In this document: piece after piece, positions 1-11,479 of the stretch
How positions within the stretch are numbered: position 1 is the stretch's first letter
How the letters are laid out: each line of letters begins with the position of its first letter
Origin: Lacimicrobium alkaliphilum
Lineage (GTDB): Bacteria > Pseudomonadota > Gammaproteobacteria > Enterobacterales > Alteromonadaceae
Length of the DNA: 64,000 bases
Direction of reading: 5' to 3'
Assembly (NCBI RefSeq): GCF_001466725.1
Contig: NZ_CP013650.1
Span: 868,001 to 932,000 of the forward strand
Program-made: the position numbers and the translations under genes
The notes under the pieces: generated by a model
The model's input: the letters and a program-made list of their open reading frames with translations, nothing else
What the model was told of the DNA's origin: nothing
Databases searched by the model: none

Positions 1-2
1 TC

Positions 3-500
3 ACCAGTCGTGGTATTCCGGTCATCTATATGGGCTCGGAAATGGGCTATATGCGAGGCACCAAAGAGCATCAGGGCAATCGCAATTATTATGGTCAGGA
101 GAATATCGAGCAGGCCAAAACCCATCCCATTCGTGACAACCTGGCCCGCATTGCCAAAGTGCGGCAGCAGCTTCCGGCCTTGCAGAGAGGGTTGCAGGTT
201 AATCTGCTCCTGGAAGGACACCGGGCGGCCTTTTTTCGGGTACTGCAGAATGAAGATATCGCGCAAACGGTGTTGGTATTGCTAAACAAAGGGGATACAG
301 AAGCCGACTTTGTGATCAGTGACTATCTGCAATCCGGGAAGTGGCAGGAAGTCTTTAGTGACCAGATGCAACAGATTGCTCAGGGACTGGAGTTTGCCGA
401 TAAGGTACCGGCCCACGGAGTCCGGGTCTGGGTCTATGACGGCGAGATTCATCACCCTCAGCTAACGCAACAGTTACAGCTGTTGATGGAAAATCGCTGA
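3..500 (+). CDS. GH13 alpha-amylase-family enzyme, C-terminal part (cut by window start)
   Basis: The reading frame is already open at the window edge and ends at TGA 498-500, so only about 165 C-terminal residues are present. The segment begins with RGIPVIYMGSEMGYMRG, which matches the conserved stretch near the end of the GH13 (alpha-amylase/CGTase) barrel where a G-[IV]-P-x-I-Y-x-G-[ST]-E signature is followed by a loop and an NRNYYG-type arginine/asparagine motif. The rest looks like the small C-terminal beta domain. It probably hydrolyses or transfers alpha-1,4-glucans. The exact specificity cannot be told without the catalytic domain, which lies outside the window. A hairpin terminator follows at once. 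Confidence 0.75.
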   Translation, partial: TSRGIPVIYMGSEMGYMRGTKEHQGNRNYYGQENIEQAKTHPIRDNLARIAKVRQQLPALQRGLQVNLLLEGHRAAFFRVLQNEDIAQTVLVLLNKGDTEADFVISDYLQSGKWQEVFSDQMQQIAQGLEFADKVPAHGVRVWVYDGEIHHPQLTQQLQLLMENR

Positions 501-528
501 TAAACTAAGAGGGAATTAACTTATTTTT

Positions 529-560
529 AACAAAGCCGGCTCAGGTTGCCGGTTTTGTTT
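529..560 (+). terminator. Rho-independent terminator after the GH13 gene
   Basis: AACAAAGCCGGC and GCCGGTTTTGTT form a 12-bp stem with one G-T pair around a 7-base loop, followed by TTTA. It sits 29 bases after the GH13 stop codon. Confidence 0.75.
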
Positions 561-737
561 TATCTCCACTGCATGGCCTCCAGCCCAGTTAAATAAAGCC
601 TTTCAGGTCAATGAAACCATACCCAAACAACCTGGTTGGTATTAATTTCTATACTTAGGTACTGAAGCGGGTGCTGTAAGCAGGAGTTGCTCATTTGTTA
701 GCCTATTTTCGTCAAGACAAGCGAAGAGGCGTATATT

Positions 738-1133
738 ATGAAAAAATCAACTTTAGTGTTTATCGGTGCGGTATCGGCTTTCACTTTTGCTCCGGCAAGC
801 TTTGCCGACATTAATGATGACCTGGCCAATATCTGTACTATCGTTAAAAATGACGACAAGTCTGAGCTGCGTAAAAAGTTGCGTGATGTTCAGAATAATT
901 ACAGACTCAGACTGGGTGATTACTACACCGGTATCTCCTGTGGCGGTAACAGCCTGATCCGTTACGCTATGGAGAATGGATCTACTGAGACCGGCACTTA
1001 TATGATTAAGCGCATGGGGGTCAGTGAACTGACTGCAGCGGAGAAAGACGGCATGCCGCTGCAAGACTGGGCACAGAATAACGGTTATATCGAAAGCGAA
1101 ATAGGTAAAGAGCTGCTTGCCCGTATTAACTAA
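738..1133 (+). CDS. Exported DUF3718-type small protein
   Basis: This is a 131-residue protein with a typical Sec signal peptide: MKKS, then a hydrophobic run to about residue 20, with probable cleavage after SFA-D. The mature part contains the pattern NDDKSELRKKLRD followed by GISCGGNSLIRYAM, which is the hallmark of the DUF3718 family of short periplasmic proteins in Shewanella, Alteromonas and relatives. Two cysteines (ICTIV and ISCGG) could form a disulfide in the periplasm. Its function is unknown. It appears to be a single-gene unit, with a 237-base promoter region in front and a strong terminator 28 bases behind. The family call rests on my memory of the motif. Confidence 0.7.
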   Translation: MKKSTLVFIGAVSAFTFAPASFADINDDLANICTIVKNDDKSELRKKLRDVQNNYRLRLGDYYTGISCGGNSLIRYAMENGSTETGTYMIKRMGVSELTAAEKDGMPLQDWAQNNGYIESEIGKELLARIN

Positions 1134-1160
1134 CAGTCACGATGAACTGAGCAATTTCAC

Positions 1161-1187
1161 AAAGCCCGGCAAATGCCGGGCTTTTTG
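1161..1187 (+). terminator. Terminator between convergent genes
   Basis: The stem AAGCCCGGC / GCCGGGCTT has a 4-base loop (AAAT) and is followed by TTT. It lies between the DUF3718 gene and the convergent permease gene. The T run is on the plus strand, so it mainly serves the DUF3718 gene. Confidence 0.85.
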
Positions 1188-1192
1188 TTGGT

Positions 1193-2791
1193 TTAGAAAA
1201 ATAACCAGGCTGCCGTTCCGGCTGCAAGGCAGTAGTAGAGCATGGGAAGTAAGGTATAACTGATAATCCGCCCTTCCTGTCCACTGATTCTGACGACACT
1301 CGCTGCGGCGACCACGTTTACTACGCAAATCATATTACCGGCATTGGCTCCCAGCATTTGCAAGGCCAGTATCAGGTGTTCAGGTGTTCCGCTTTGTGCT
1401 GCTACAGATTGTTGTAACGAGGCAAACATCATATTGGAAAAGGTGGCTGAGCCGGCAATAAAGGAACCGAGTGCACCGATAAAGGGCGCAAACCAGGTCC
1501 AGTGCTGGCTTAACTGACTGACCGCCAGTTGAGCAAGTTCCATCGGCATTGAAGCTAATTGTGCCTGATTATCGGATGAGTTGAGAAAGACTCTGACCAT
1601 AGGAACGGCGGCCGCAAGGGAAATGACCGCCCCTTTGAGGGTGCTGGCACTGGTTTTCATCGAATCGGCCAGTTGCGTAACGGTCAGACCCTGGAGTGCC
1701 AGGGTACTTAAGCAAGCCAGTAAAAATAGGGTTCCCGGCAGATACAGTGGTGCAACAGAGGCCGATATCTCGCTCGAGAGGATGTTATTCCATTCCAGGG
1801 TGATGGATTGCAAAAGTGTTTTTACCGGCAGTGCGTTTAGTCGTGAAATAACCAGCAGCAGGGCCACGATAAGATAAGGCGACCAGGCCCGCAATAGCCC
1901 CATTCCGGCACCGGGCTCAGAGACGCCAACAGCTTCATTCTGTTGTTTATGGTCAATAAACTGCCAGGCTATGGTTGGCAGTAGTATGCCTTTTCTGACC
2001 AGAGAGCTGACGATTACCAGGCCGCACAATGCGCCAAGCAAAGATGGAAATTCCGGGCCGAGAAATCTGGCTACCAGGTAGGCCGGCAGGGTAAAAGCCA
2101 GACCGCTGACGATGGCAAAAGGCGCAATGGCGAAACCCGGGCGCCAGGACTTAAGCGGGCTGAAGAAGCGACACAGGATCAGGCACAGGATTAATGGCAG
2201 TACTGAGGCAACCAGTAAATCAATGCTGATAGCGGTAACACTGGCCTGCCTGATGATCTCTGCATCCGGCTCGTTCAGCCCCTGAGTCAGGCCAACCAGC
2301 ACTGGTGTGCCTACCGCGCCGAAGGATACTGCCGTAGAATTGGCAATCAATGCCAGGCTGACAGCGGCCAGCGGCGGAAACCCAAGGGCCAGCAACAGTG
2401 GCGCACAAATCGCGGCGGGTGTGCCGAACCCGGCCGCACCTTCAAGGAAACTGCCAAATAACCAGGCGATAATAATCAACTGGACTCTGGGATCCGGTGA
2501 AAGGTGAACAAAGGCCTGCCTGATCCTATCCAGTGCGCCTGAGTGACGGAGGGTATTGAGTAATCCCAGGGCACCAAACAGTATCCATAATATCGTGGCC
2601 GCTATAATCCAGCCTTCAATCAATGAGGCACTAATCACAGTGCCCGGCACATGCCATACATACCAGGCCATAAAGGCCGATATGGCCAGACTAACAGGCA
2701 TCGCCCGGGTTGCCGGTAATCGCAGTATCACCAGTAATATCAGGATGCTCAGAACTGGCATCGCCGCACTGAGCAATTGCAGATTTGTCAA
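1193..2791 (-). CDS. L-lactate permease family (LctP/LldP) transporter
   Basis: This 532-residue, very hydrophobic protein has about 12-14 predicted membrane spans. The segment [16 protein letters not shown], around residues 110-130, is the signature of the LctP family (TC 2.A.14), which carries lactate or glycolate with protons into the cytoplasm. The length is typical. Typical lactate-oxidation partners (lldD, lldEFG) are not adjacent, so the exact substrate is open; the next upstream gene in the same orientation is a metallo-hydrolase 71 bases away. The C-terminus ends next to a convergent terminator. Confidence 0.85.
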   Translation of the reverse strand: MTNLQLLSAAMPVLSILILLVILRLPATRAMPVSLAISAFMAWYVWHVPGTVISASLIEGWIIAATILWILFGALGLLNTLRHSGALDRIRQAFVHLSPDPRVQLIIIAWLFGSFLEGAAGFGTPAAICAPLLLALGFPPLAAVSLALIANSTAVSFGAVGTPVLVGLTQGLNEPDAEIIRQASVTAISIDLLVASVLPLILCLILCRFFSPLKSWRPGFAIAPFAIVSGLAFTLPAYLVARFLGPEFPSLLGALCGLVIVSSLVRKGILLPTIAWQFIDHKQQNEAVGVSEPGAGMGLLRAWSPYLIVALLLVISRLNALPVKTLLQSITLEWNNILSSEISASVAPLYLPGTLFLLACLSTLALQGLTVTQLADSMKTSASTLKGAVISLAAAVPMVRVFLNSSDNQAQLASMPMELAQLAVSQLSQHWTWFAPFIGALGSFIAGSATFSNMMFASLQQSVAAQSGTPEHLILALQMLGANAGNMICVVNVVAAASVVRISGQEGRIISYTLLPMLYYCLAAGTAAWLFF

Positions 2792-2862
2792 GATAACGGC
2801 TCCACAAAGCTTGTAGTACAGGTTAGCGTAATATTATCCACAGTGGTTTGCGCCAGATCAGA

Positions 2863-3903
2863 TCATTGGGCTCTGTGTTGCCGTTCAGATTCATAGGTCT
2901 GGGTAATGGCCTCATCCAGTGAATGGTCAAAAAAGCGCTGCTTGTGCGGGTCGTCCCCTGTGAGTCTGGCTCTGCTGGCGCTAACATCTACCTGTTTTTT
3001 CAGTGCTTCCAGGTCGGCTTCCTGAAGCGAGTTTATCTGAGCCAGCAACTCGTCAAAATAAAACCGCATGGCATTTATCAAGGTATGGTCCTCGACGGGC
3101 TTGCCATGACCGGGTAACCAGAACTCAGGGGAGATATCCTGCATGTGCTTTAACGTAGCCAGCCACTGCCGGGTATTGCCATGGCCAAGGTACGGCACTG
3201 CGTCCAGTAAATCACCACAGGCTAGTATTTTTTGCTGAGGCAGGTATACCACCAGATCGGCGCGGGTGTGGCCAGACATGGGAATGACGCTGGCGTCAAA
3301 TCCATATTTGGCTAAGTCTAATGGTTTACTGATAACCCTGTCGGGTAAAACAAAGCTGGTATCTTTATTGTTCTTAAGCCATATCCTGGCTTGTTCAATC
3401 AACTGCGCTTGTTGTGTTGCTTCAGCTTCACTGAGCGGGGAGCCATCCATTTTTATCCCTTGCTCAAGGCGATCTTCTGCGATAGGCAACTGCGCTTGCA
3501 GGTAGGTGATTTGCTCTTGCAGGGTTTTCTGTGCCCGCTGTGGAATATCCTCTAAGTGACTGGTATGGCCAATAATGGCCAGCTTGTCCCCATAAGCGTT
3601 TTTGTAGAGTGCATTGCCCTGAATATGATCTGCATGCCAGTGAGTGTTCACCAGTACAGCCACGGGCAAGCCTATTGTATTGTCGATAAAGCGGATAATA
3701 GCGGCAACGTCTTCGGCGCTTTGTTGACTGTCTACCACTAACACGCCATTGTCACCGCGCATAATCAGGCTATTGCTGTCATCAAAGCGTTCAGTGTCAG
3801 GTTGCACCGCAACCCAGACGGAATCAGAGACTTGCTGAATATCTATTGCAAAACACAGGCAAGGCCAGCTAATCAACGCCATAGCAACACAGCTCTTGAA
3901 CAT
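2863..3903 (-). CDS. Secreted metallo-beta-lactamase-fold hydrolase
   Basis: The protein has 346 residues. The N-terminus (MFKSCVAMALISWPCLCFA) looks like a signal peptide. The zinc-binding signature HWHADH is in LVNTHWHADHIQGNALY at about residues 92-108, with further metal ligands in SGHTRADLVVY and in LPGHGKPV. The residues between about 140 and 190 are a helical, glutamine-rich insertion (TLQEQITYLQAQL and so on). The fold is the quinoprotein-relay/SoxH-like group of metallo-hydrolases rather than a classical beta-lactamase. The substrate is unknown. A LacI regulator gene lies upstream in the same orientation, so control by that regulator is possible. Confidence 0.8.
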   Translation of the reverse strand: MFKSCVAMALISWPCLCFAIDIQQVSDSVWVAVQPDTERFDDSNSLIMRGDNGVLVVDSQQSAEDVAAIIRFIDNTIGLPVAVLVNTHWHADHIQGNALYKNAYGDKLAIIGHTSHLEDIPQRAQKTLQEQITYLQAQLPIAEDRLEQGIKMDGSPLSEAEATQQAQLIEQARIWLKNNKDTSFVLPDRVISKPLDLAKYGFDASVIPMSGHTRADLVVYLPQQKILACGDLLDAVPYLGHGNTRQWLATLKHMQDISPEFWLPGHGKPVEDHTLINAMRFYFDELLAQINSLQEADLEALKKQVDVSASRARLTGDDPHKQRFFDHSLDEAITQTYESERQHRAQ

Positions 3904-4016
3904 AATAAACTTCTGGGTAGTCCGATAAATTTATAATCTACCTGACTGGTGCCTCAGATAAAAGCTGTAAGGGGCGAGTGGAGGGCATTGAGGGGCCATA
4001 CCAATCTGAACAAATG

Positions 4017-4039
4017 ATTGTTCGCTCTGACAGAACAAT
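4017..4039. promoter_or_regulatory. Inverted repeat upstream of the metallo-hydrolase gene
   Basis: ATTGTTC and GAACAAT form a perfect 7-bp inverted repeat around 9 bases. It sits about 115 bases before the metallo-hydrolase start and just after the LacI gene stop. No T run follows on either strand, so an operator is more likely than a terminator. The binding protein is unknown. Confidence 0.35.
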
Positions 4040-4057
4040 TATCTATGCGCAACGGTA

Positions 4058-5080
4058 CTACTGACTACCACAGGAGGCCCGTATCACTAACTCTGCAGGA
4101 ATCAGGACCGGCTCTGGTTGTTCACCTTTGATCATTCGCAGCAGGCTGGTTACCAGTAACTCGCCCGCTTTCTTGGTATTCTGGTGAACAGTGGTCAGGG
4201 GCGGATTGGCAAAACTGGCCAGCAGAATGTTGTCATAACCCACCACGGCAATCTGTTCCGGTACTACTATGCCTTTGTCCTGCAATGCACGCATGGCGCC
4301 TATTGCAATCAGATCACTGGCGCAGACGATGGCATCCACAGTGTTATCCTGTTCCAGCAGTTCAAGAGCTGCCTGATAGCCAGAGTCTTCAGTGGTAATG
4401 GCATCGATTTGCAAAGGCTTGCCTTTGCTGCCAGCTTGTTGCAGGGCGTGGCACATGCCCTTAAAACGTTCAAAGAACTCCGGGCAATGGCTGTCAGCAC
4501 CACCGACAAAGGCCAGGTTCTTGCGTCCCAGACCAATCAGGTGTTGAGTGATTTTATAGCCGCCCTGAAAATTATCACAGCCGACCGACAATCCCGGGTG
4601 GTCTTTGTCCACCTCGCCCCAGCGTACGAAGTGGGTCTGCTGTTGTTCCAGCTTACTGAGTTTGTCCTGATAATTCACATAGTCGCCATAGCCAAGCAGA
4701 ATAATACCATCGGCTTTGTTGGTATCTTCGTAGTCTGCATGCCAGTCGGTGCTGTAATGCTGAAAAGAGACCAGCAAATCATAGCCTTCCTGAGCACAGG
4801 CCTTAGTGATGCTGCCGAGCATAGACAGGAAAAAGGGATTGATCATGGAGTCATCTGAAGTGGGATCTTCAAACAGTAATAAGGCGATGGTGCGGCTGTT
4901 ACGCTGGCGCAGACTGCTGGCGTTCTTATCGACTTTATAGTTTAACTGGCGGGCTATTGCCTGAACTTTCTCCCGGGTTTCCTGATTCACCAGCGGACTA
5001 TTGCGCAAAGCCCGTGAAACGGTAGATTGAGACACGCCCGCCATATGGGCAATGTCAAATGATGTGGCCTTGTCTCTCAT
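4058..5080 (-). CDS. LacI/GalR-family transcriptional repressor
   Basis: The N-terminal helix-turn-helix (FDIAHMAGVSQSTVSRALRNS, a textbook LacI reading head) is followed by a hinge with LNYKVDKNASSLR and a periplasmic-binding-protein-like sensor domain ending in a VPEQIAVVGYDN motif. The frame stays open upstream, but I place the start at ATG 5078-5080 because GAGGGGGAG sits four bases before it. That gives 340 residues, the usual LacI-family length. Such proteins usually bind a sugar or nucleoside effector. Candidate targets are its own promoter, the downstream metallo-hydrolase or the GH13 locus at the window start; none is shown by the sequence. Confidence 0.9.
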   Translation of the reverse strand: MRDKATSFDIAHMAGVSQSTVSRALRNSPLVNQETREKVQAIARQLNYKVDKNASSLRQRNSRTIALLLFEDPTSDDSMINPFFLSMLGSITKACAQEGYDLLVSFQHYSTDWHADYEDTNKADGIILLGYGDYVNYQDKLSKLEQQQTHFVRWGEVDKDHPGLSVGCDNFQGGYKITQHLIGLGRKNLAFVGGADSHCPEFFERFKGMCHALQQAGSKGKPLQIDAITTEDSGYQAALELLEQDNTVDAIVCASDLIAIGAMRALQDKGIVVPEQIAVVGYDNILLASFANPPLTTVHQNTKKAGELLVTSLLRMIKGEQPEPVLIPAELVIRASCGSQ

Positions 5081-5225
5081 TAAACTCCCCCTCTTATGGA
5101 GGGTCGTCGCAGTATAGATATGATGTTTATACACCAGGTTATGCAACAAGGTCTAATAAAGCTTTTTCATTGCTCATACAAAGCAGGTTGTGGCGGGAAC
5201 AATAATGATCAGTAATGGCTAAGAT

Positions 5226-5250
5226 AAAGGGGAGGTGGCTCCTCCCCCTG
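5226..5250 (-). terminator. Terminator after tolC
   Basis: GGGGAGG and CCTCCCC form a 7-bp GC stem with a 5-base loop. On the minus strand it is followed by TTTATCTT. It lies 17 bases after the tolC stop. Confidence 0.75.
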
Positions 5251-5266
5251 GTTTGATGGTGGTTAA

Positions 5267-6616
5267 TCAGTTGTTGTTTGAGGCCATCAGCCCCTGATTA
5301 ATATCAATCAAATCCTGTTCGGTGAGTGAGCCCACGGCTTTTTTCAGTTCCAGTGAGCTGATGATGAAATCATAACGTGCATTGGCCAGGTCCCGTTTGG
5401 CACTGAATACATTACGGGTACTGTTAAGCACATCAACAATAGTACGGGTACCCACTTCAAAACCAGCTTCGGTGGCCCTCAGTGCGCTCTCTGCAGACAC
5501 TACGGCCTGTTCCAGCGCTTCAGTGGTGGAGATGGCGGCAATGATATCGTTATAAGCGCTACGAACCGAGCGGATGGTTGAACGATGTGCCAGTTCAAGA
5601 TCTTCACTGGTAGCCACATAGTTGTATCTGGCCTGATCTACCTGAGCACTGGTGCGTCCTCCTGAGTACAGGGGAATGCTCAGGTTCAGTCCAATTGAGC
5701 TACCATCGGTTGAAGGTAAGCTGTTTTCGATACCAGAAGCTTCGATATCACTTTTGCTGCCTTCATAGCGACCACGCAGAGACAGTGTCGGGAGGTGACC
5801 AGAGCGGGCTGAACGGATATCGTCCTGAGAAATATCTTTGGCTAACTTGGCGGCGAGTAACTCCAGATTCTGATCTTCAGCGATATTTACCCAATGACGA
5901 GGGTCTTGCGGTGAAGGACGACTCGGTGAGAAGTTCTCGGTATTCAGCACAGCCAGTTCATCATGGTACTTGCCGGTAATAGCGCGAAGCTCTTCAAGAC
6001 GCAATTCCACATCATTTTCGGCGCGAATCTGTTGTGCTACGGTACTGTCGTAGTTGGCCTGCGCTTCATGCACATCGGTAATGGCTGTCAGGCCAACTGC
6101 AAAGCGTTGCTTGGTCTGTTCAAGCTGTCTTTCGATGGCGTTTTTCTCGGCTTTGACAAACTCGAGACTGTCTATGGCCCTCAATACAGCAAGGTAGGCT
6201 GTGGTAGTGCGCAGAATCAGATCCTGAACCTCGTTTGAGTAGGACACTTCTGCCTGACGGGCAACTTTCTCTGCTCTGTCCATCAGAATCCAGTTGTTAT
6301 GGTCATACAATGACAGATCCAATTGCAGCCCCCAACTGGTGGTATCAGTATCGGATTCAATGATTACGATACCGCTTTCCTGGAAGTTAACCCGTTCGTC
6401 TGTCGCCATCGAGTAACCGGCAGATGCCGATATTTGTGGTAATAACGATGCACGGTTAATGGCTATGCCTTGTTCGGCAGCCTGCTGCTGAGCCTTGGCT
6501 TTATTGACAGTCGGGTCATTTTTCAGCGCTAATTGGTAAACCTGGTGAAGATCATCGGCGTAGGCCTGTGAGGTAAAACTAAAACCTACAAGTAGCGCCA
6601 GCAGTGATTTTTTCAT
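5267..6616 (-). CDS. tolC: TolC-family outer membrane channel
   Basis: The protein has 449 residues from the chosen start. A signal peptide (MKKSLLALLVGFSFTSQAYA) precedes the TolC opening DLHQVYQLALKNDPTV. The two structural repeats of the OEP family are visible; the second contains LSIPLYSGGRTSAQVDQARYN, and AGFEVGTRTIVDVLNSTR precedes the last helix. TolC forms the trimeric outer-membrane duct used by RND pumps and type I secretion. The start at 6616 is preferred over a frame start five codons earlier because AGGAAC lies just before it. The position opposite nudF matches the E. coli order. It could serve the RND pair at 14.7-18.8 kb, which has no outer-membrane gene of its own. Confidence 0.93.
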   Translation of the reverse strand: MKKSLLALLVGFSFTSQAYADDLHQVYQLALKNDPTVNKAKAQQQAAEQGIAINRASLLPQISASAGYSMATDERVNFQESGIVIIESDTDTTSWGLQLDLSLYDHNNWILMDRAEKVARQAEVSYSNEVQDLILRTTTAYLAVLRAIDSLEFVKAEKNAIERQLEQTKQRFAVGLTAITDVHEAQANYDSTVAQQIRAENDVELRLEELRAITGKYHDELAVLNTENFSPSRPSPQDPRHWVNIAEDQNLELLAAKLAKDISQDDIRSARSGHLPTLSLRGRYEGSKSDIEASGIENSLPSTDGSSIGLNLSIPLYSGGRTSAQVDQARYNYVATSEDLELAHRSTIRSVRSAYNDIIAAISTTEALEQAVVSAESALRATEAGFEVGTRTIVDVLNSTRNVFSAKRDLANARYDFIISSLELKKAVGSLTEQDLIDINQGLMASNNN

Positions 6617-6842
6617 GTATGTTCCTAACATTTTTCTGAACCGCCAGTGTAAAGTAAACGGGGGCGTTTATTTTCTTAGTGTATCAAAGTTTAAGTGATT
6701 CAGGCGCTCACTTTAACCCTTTTCAGGTAACAGCGCGTGACCAAGTGTAACAGAATATGTGGGCTATTTTTGTCTGAACTGATACTGCCTTATGTTAGGC
6801 TTGGATCAAAGAGCAGAATAGAGTAAGTGCAGGGTATCGGCG
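6617..6842. promoter_or_regulatory. Divergent promoter region tolC / nudF
   Basis: This 226-base non-coding interval lies between two divergent start codons, so both promoters must lie here. The centre is AT-rich. I could not fix specific -35/-10 pairs with confidence. Confidence 0.6.
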
Positions 6843-7463
6843 ATGAAATCAATTAGCAGTTTTACCTCTGAGGATGTGCAGATTGACGAGCGGGAAGAGG
6901 TCTATAAGGGGTTCTTCCGGTTGCACAGGTACCGTCTGCGGCACCGGCTATTTGCCGGTGGCTGGAGTGATACTATGGTCAGAGAACTGTTTGAACGAGG
7001 CACTGCGGTCTCTGTCTTGCCTTATGATCCAAAGCGCGACGAACTGGTATTGATTGAGCAGTTTCGTATTGGCGCCATGCAAACCAGCCCATCGCCCTGG
7101 CTCTACGAATGTGTGGCCGGTAATATTGAACCCGGTGAAGCCCCTGAGGAGGTTTGTCGCCGCGAAGCGCAGGAGGAAGCCGGGCTGGAGCTGGGGCGTT
7201 TATATCCGATGCTAAGTTACTTATCCAGCCCCGGTGGTACCTCTGAGCGACTTTATTTGTATATGGCAGAGTGCGATTCAAGCTGTGCACAGGGGATTTA
7301 CGGGGTTGACGAGGAACATGAGGATATTCGTGTGGTCAGGATGAAATCCGATGACGCATTGAAAATGCTCGGAGAAGGACAGATTGATAACGCTGCAGCG
7401 GTAATTTCGTTACAATGGTTTGCCCTGCATAAGCAAAAAGTACTGGATAACTGGCGTAAATGA
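6843..7463 (+). CDS. nudF: ADP-ribose pyrophosphatase (Nudix)
   Basis: The protein has 206 residues. The Nudix box G-x5-E-x7-REAQEEAG begins at about residue 93 (GNIEPGEAPEEV...), with all catalytic glutamates in place. The preceding VLPYDPKRDELVLIEQFR strand and the downstream SPGGTSERLYLY motif are typical of the NudF/ADPRase subgroup, which hydrolyses ADP-ribose to AMP and ribose-5-phosphate in the cytosol. It overlaps the next gene by four bases (ATGA), and the cluster order nudF-yqiB-cpdA-yqiA-parE matches E. coli. Confidence 0.93.
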   Translation: MKSISSFTSEDVQIDEREEVYKGFFRLHRYRLRHRLFAGGWSDTMVRELFERGTAVSVLPYDPKRDELVLIEQFRIGAMQTSPSPWLYECVAGNIEPGEAPEEVCRREAQEEAGLELGRLYPMLSYLSSPGGTSERLYLYMAECDSSCAQGIYGVDEEHEDIRVVRMKSDDALKMLGEGQIDNAAAVISLQWFALHKQKVLDNWRK

Positions 7464-7909
7464 CGGTGATTGAGCAGCGAAAGCGAAAAAAGTATGTGCC
7501 CAGCCTGGCAAACCTGCAGGCGGTCTGTGCAGCCAACTACGGCCGATTACAGAGGTTGTTGCCGCAGGTGGACGAGCAGAACATGGCCTATTGTTTTGCG
7601 GCCGGTAACAACATTAGCTATGCCATCGTTATCCAGCAGTGCGAGCCTTACACTACCACGCTGGAAATGCGCCAGGTCAGCTCTGCGCTGCCGGACTATC
7701 TGCAGCCAGTGATGCAGATCCGTCTCTATCATGACGCTCGTCTGGCTGAGGTGCTGGGGTTCCAGCATATGGGCAAGTTCCGGCCCAGCTACCAATACCC
7801 CAATCAACTGATGCACCAGAAAAATGAGAAAGAACTGGTTAACCATTTTCTTGGTGAATGGCTGGGGTTCTGTCTGCGCAATCCTTCCTCTTCCACCGTC
7901 AGTCCCTGA
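7460..7909 (+). CDS. yqiB: DUF1249 protein, YqiB-like
   Basis: This 149-residue protein has no signal peptide. It begins with a basic stretch (VIEQRKRKKYVPSL) and contains YHDARLAEVLGFQHMGKFRPSYQYPN, which is characteristic of DUF1249/YqiB. The function is unknown. The ATGA overlap with nudF and the 18-base gap to cpdA suggest translational coupling in one operon. Its place between nudF and cpdA is conserved across gammaproteobacteria. Confidence 0.88.
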   Translation: MTVIEQRKRKKYVPSLANLQAVCAANYGRLQRLLPQVDEQNMAYCFAAGNNISYAIVIQQCEPYTTTLEMRQVSSALPDYLQPVMQIRLYHDARLAEVLGFQHMGKFRPSYQYPNQLMHQKNEKELVNHFLGEWLGFCLRNPSSSTVSP

Positions 7910-7927
7910 CAATACCGGAAAGCCTTT

Positions 7928-8692
7928 TTGACCGCCTCAGATTCCTGTGTACGGGTGATACAGATAAGCGACTGTCATCTGTTTGCTGATATTGAGCGCA
8001 GCGGTTATCTGAAGATCAACCCCTATACCAGTCTGCAAAAGGTACTGGCGTGCGTGAGGGACCTTGAGCCTGAGCTGGTGCTGGTGACCGGGGATCTCAG
8101 TGGTGATCTGTCTGAATCCGGGTATCGTCATTTTCAAACCTTGTGGCAACAGGCCGGGATCCCGGCAGCCATGCATATTATTCCCGGTAATCATGATCAA
8201 CCGGCACTGCTAAGGCAGTTTTTTGGCAGCGAAATGAGCTGGTTACAAAGATCGCTGAAACTGGACAACTGGCATCTGCATGCTCTGGACAGCCATTATC
8301 AGGGCACACTGGGGTATGTTGATAAGGAACAACTGTCAAAGCTGAAAGGCAGGGTAAATGCTGCGCCAGATGTTTTTCATCTGGTGGCAGTACATCATCA
8401 TCCCGTTGCCTGTAACAGCTGGATGGACAAACACCAATGGTGTAACCGTGAGGCCTTTCTGGCGCTGTTGGATGAATTGCCGCAGATCAGACTGGTGATC
8501 CATGGTCATGTGCATGCGGATTTGAGCTGGCAGCATGGCAACAGTCAGATTCTGGCCTGTCCGTCTACCTGCTGGCAATGGCGACACACCGAGGAATTTG
8601 CCGTGGATGACAAAGCACCGGGGCTGCGTCTGCTGGAGCTTGGTCAAAAGGGCACATTTAACACCCGTATCATCAGAGTGAGTAACAGATGA
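7928..8692 (+). CDS. cpdA: 3',5'-cyclic-AMP phosphodiesterase
   Basis: The protein has 254 residues. All calcineurin-like metallophosphoesterase motifs are present in order: QISDCHLF, VTGDLSGD, IPGNHD, VHHHPV and HGHVHADL. CpdA hydrolyses cAMP and so tunes CRP signalling. The start is a TTG at 7928-7930 with GGAAAG about 5 bases before; no better ATG lies in frame before the first motif. It overlaps yqiA by four bases (ATGA). Confidence 0.92.
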   Translation: MTASDSCVRVIQISDCHLFADIERSGYLKINPYTSLQKVLACVRDLEPELVLVTGDLSGDLSESGYRHFQTLWQQAGIPAAMHIIPGNHDQPALLRQFFGSEMSWLQRSLKLDNWHLHALDSHYQGTLGYVDKEQLSKLKGRVNAAPDVFHLVAVHHHPVACNSWMDKHQWCNREAFLALLDELPQIRLVIHGHVHADLSWQHGNSQILACPSTCWQWRHTEEFAVDDKAPGLRLLELGQKGTFNTRIIRVSNR

Positions 8693-9276
8693 GTAATCAG
8701 GTAATGATTTATCTGCATGGCTTTTTAAGCTCGCCCAAATCGGTCAAGGCGAATCAGATGTGTGCCTTTATGGCAGAGCGTCATTCTCAGGTTGAACTGG
8801 AAGTGCCGCAACTGGCCAATTTCCCCGCCCAGGCACTTGAGCAGGCCTGCGCGGTGGCTGAGCGGCATCAGGGTAAGGAGCTGGCCTTTGTGGGCAGCTC
8901 CATGGGCGGCTTTCTGGCGACTCATCTTGCCAACAGATTCGGCGGTCGTGCCGTGCTGATTAATCCGGCGGTGCATCCTCATTTGTTGTTGCGTGATATG
9001 CTGGGTAGCCATCAGAATCCCTACACCGGCGAGTGCTTTGTTCTCACCAATGCTCATGTACAGGAGTTGCAACAACTGGATATCAGGCATATCAATAAGC
9101 CGGATAACCTGTGGGTGTTGTTACAAAGCGGTGATGAAACGCTGGATTATCGTCTGGCCCTGGATCTGTATCAGGATTGCCGCATCACGCTGGAGCAGGG
9201 CGGCAGCCACGCCTTTGATGGCTTTGAACGTTATCTGGCCGATATTGCCGGCTTTGTATGGGCAAAGCCCGGGTGA
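8689..9276 (+). CDS. yqiA: YqiA-type alpha/beta-hydrolase esterase
   Basis: The protein has 195 residues. It starts with IYLHGFLSSPKSVKA (oxyanion-hole HGF), has the nucleophile elbow GSSMGG at about residues 68-73, and ends with an acid (SGDETLDY) and a histidine (GGSHAFDGFERYL), which completes a Ser-Asp-His triad. The UPF0227/YqiA family has esterase activity on short acyl esters and palmitoyl-CoA in E. coli. It overlaps cpdA by ATGA and precedes parE by 96 bases. Confidence 0.9.
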   Translation: MSNQVMIYLHGFLSSPKSVKANQMCAFMAERHSQVELEVPQLANFPAQALEQACAVAERHQGKELAFVGSSMGGFLATHLANRFGGRAVLINPAVHPHLLLRDMLGSHQNPYTGECFVLTNAHVQELQQLDIRHINKPDNLWVLLQSGDETLDYRLALDLYQDCRITLEQGGSHAFDGFERYLADIAGFVWAKPG

Positions 9277-9366
9277 GTTGGTAACATCAACCTGTAACGC
9301 CGCCATCGGTCTGTAGTTAAACCAGCGGTGTTGACTAAAACAATAACAACGCTTTCAACAAGATGA

Positions 9367-11271
<1,905 letters not shown>

Positions 11272-11479
11272 CGGCTTTTTCCTGAGGTGATGCCGGATCC
11301 GGATCGCTGAGGTAAAAAATGCGTCTTTTAAACTACAGGCGTGGTCAATATAATGGCATCCACGCTTGGTTTAATGTTACGAGTTGATGATTCCCCGCCC
11401 TTTAATTAATAGGTATTCCGGTTTTGCAGATTCAGAGTGAGCAAGGCGTTTTTCTCCGCGCGCTGCCTGGTGTTAACCA

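Noticed and set aside
4184..4858. 224-codon open frame opposite the LacI regulator
   Set aside because: Fully inside a well-supported LacI gene and without recognisable domains.
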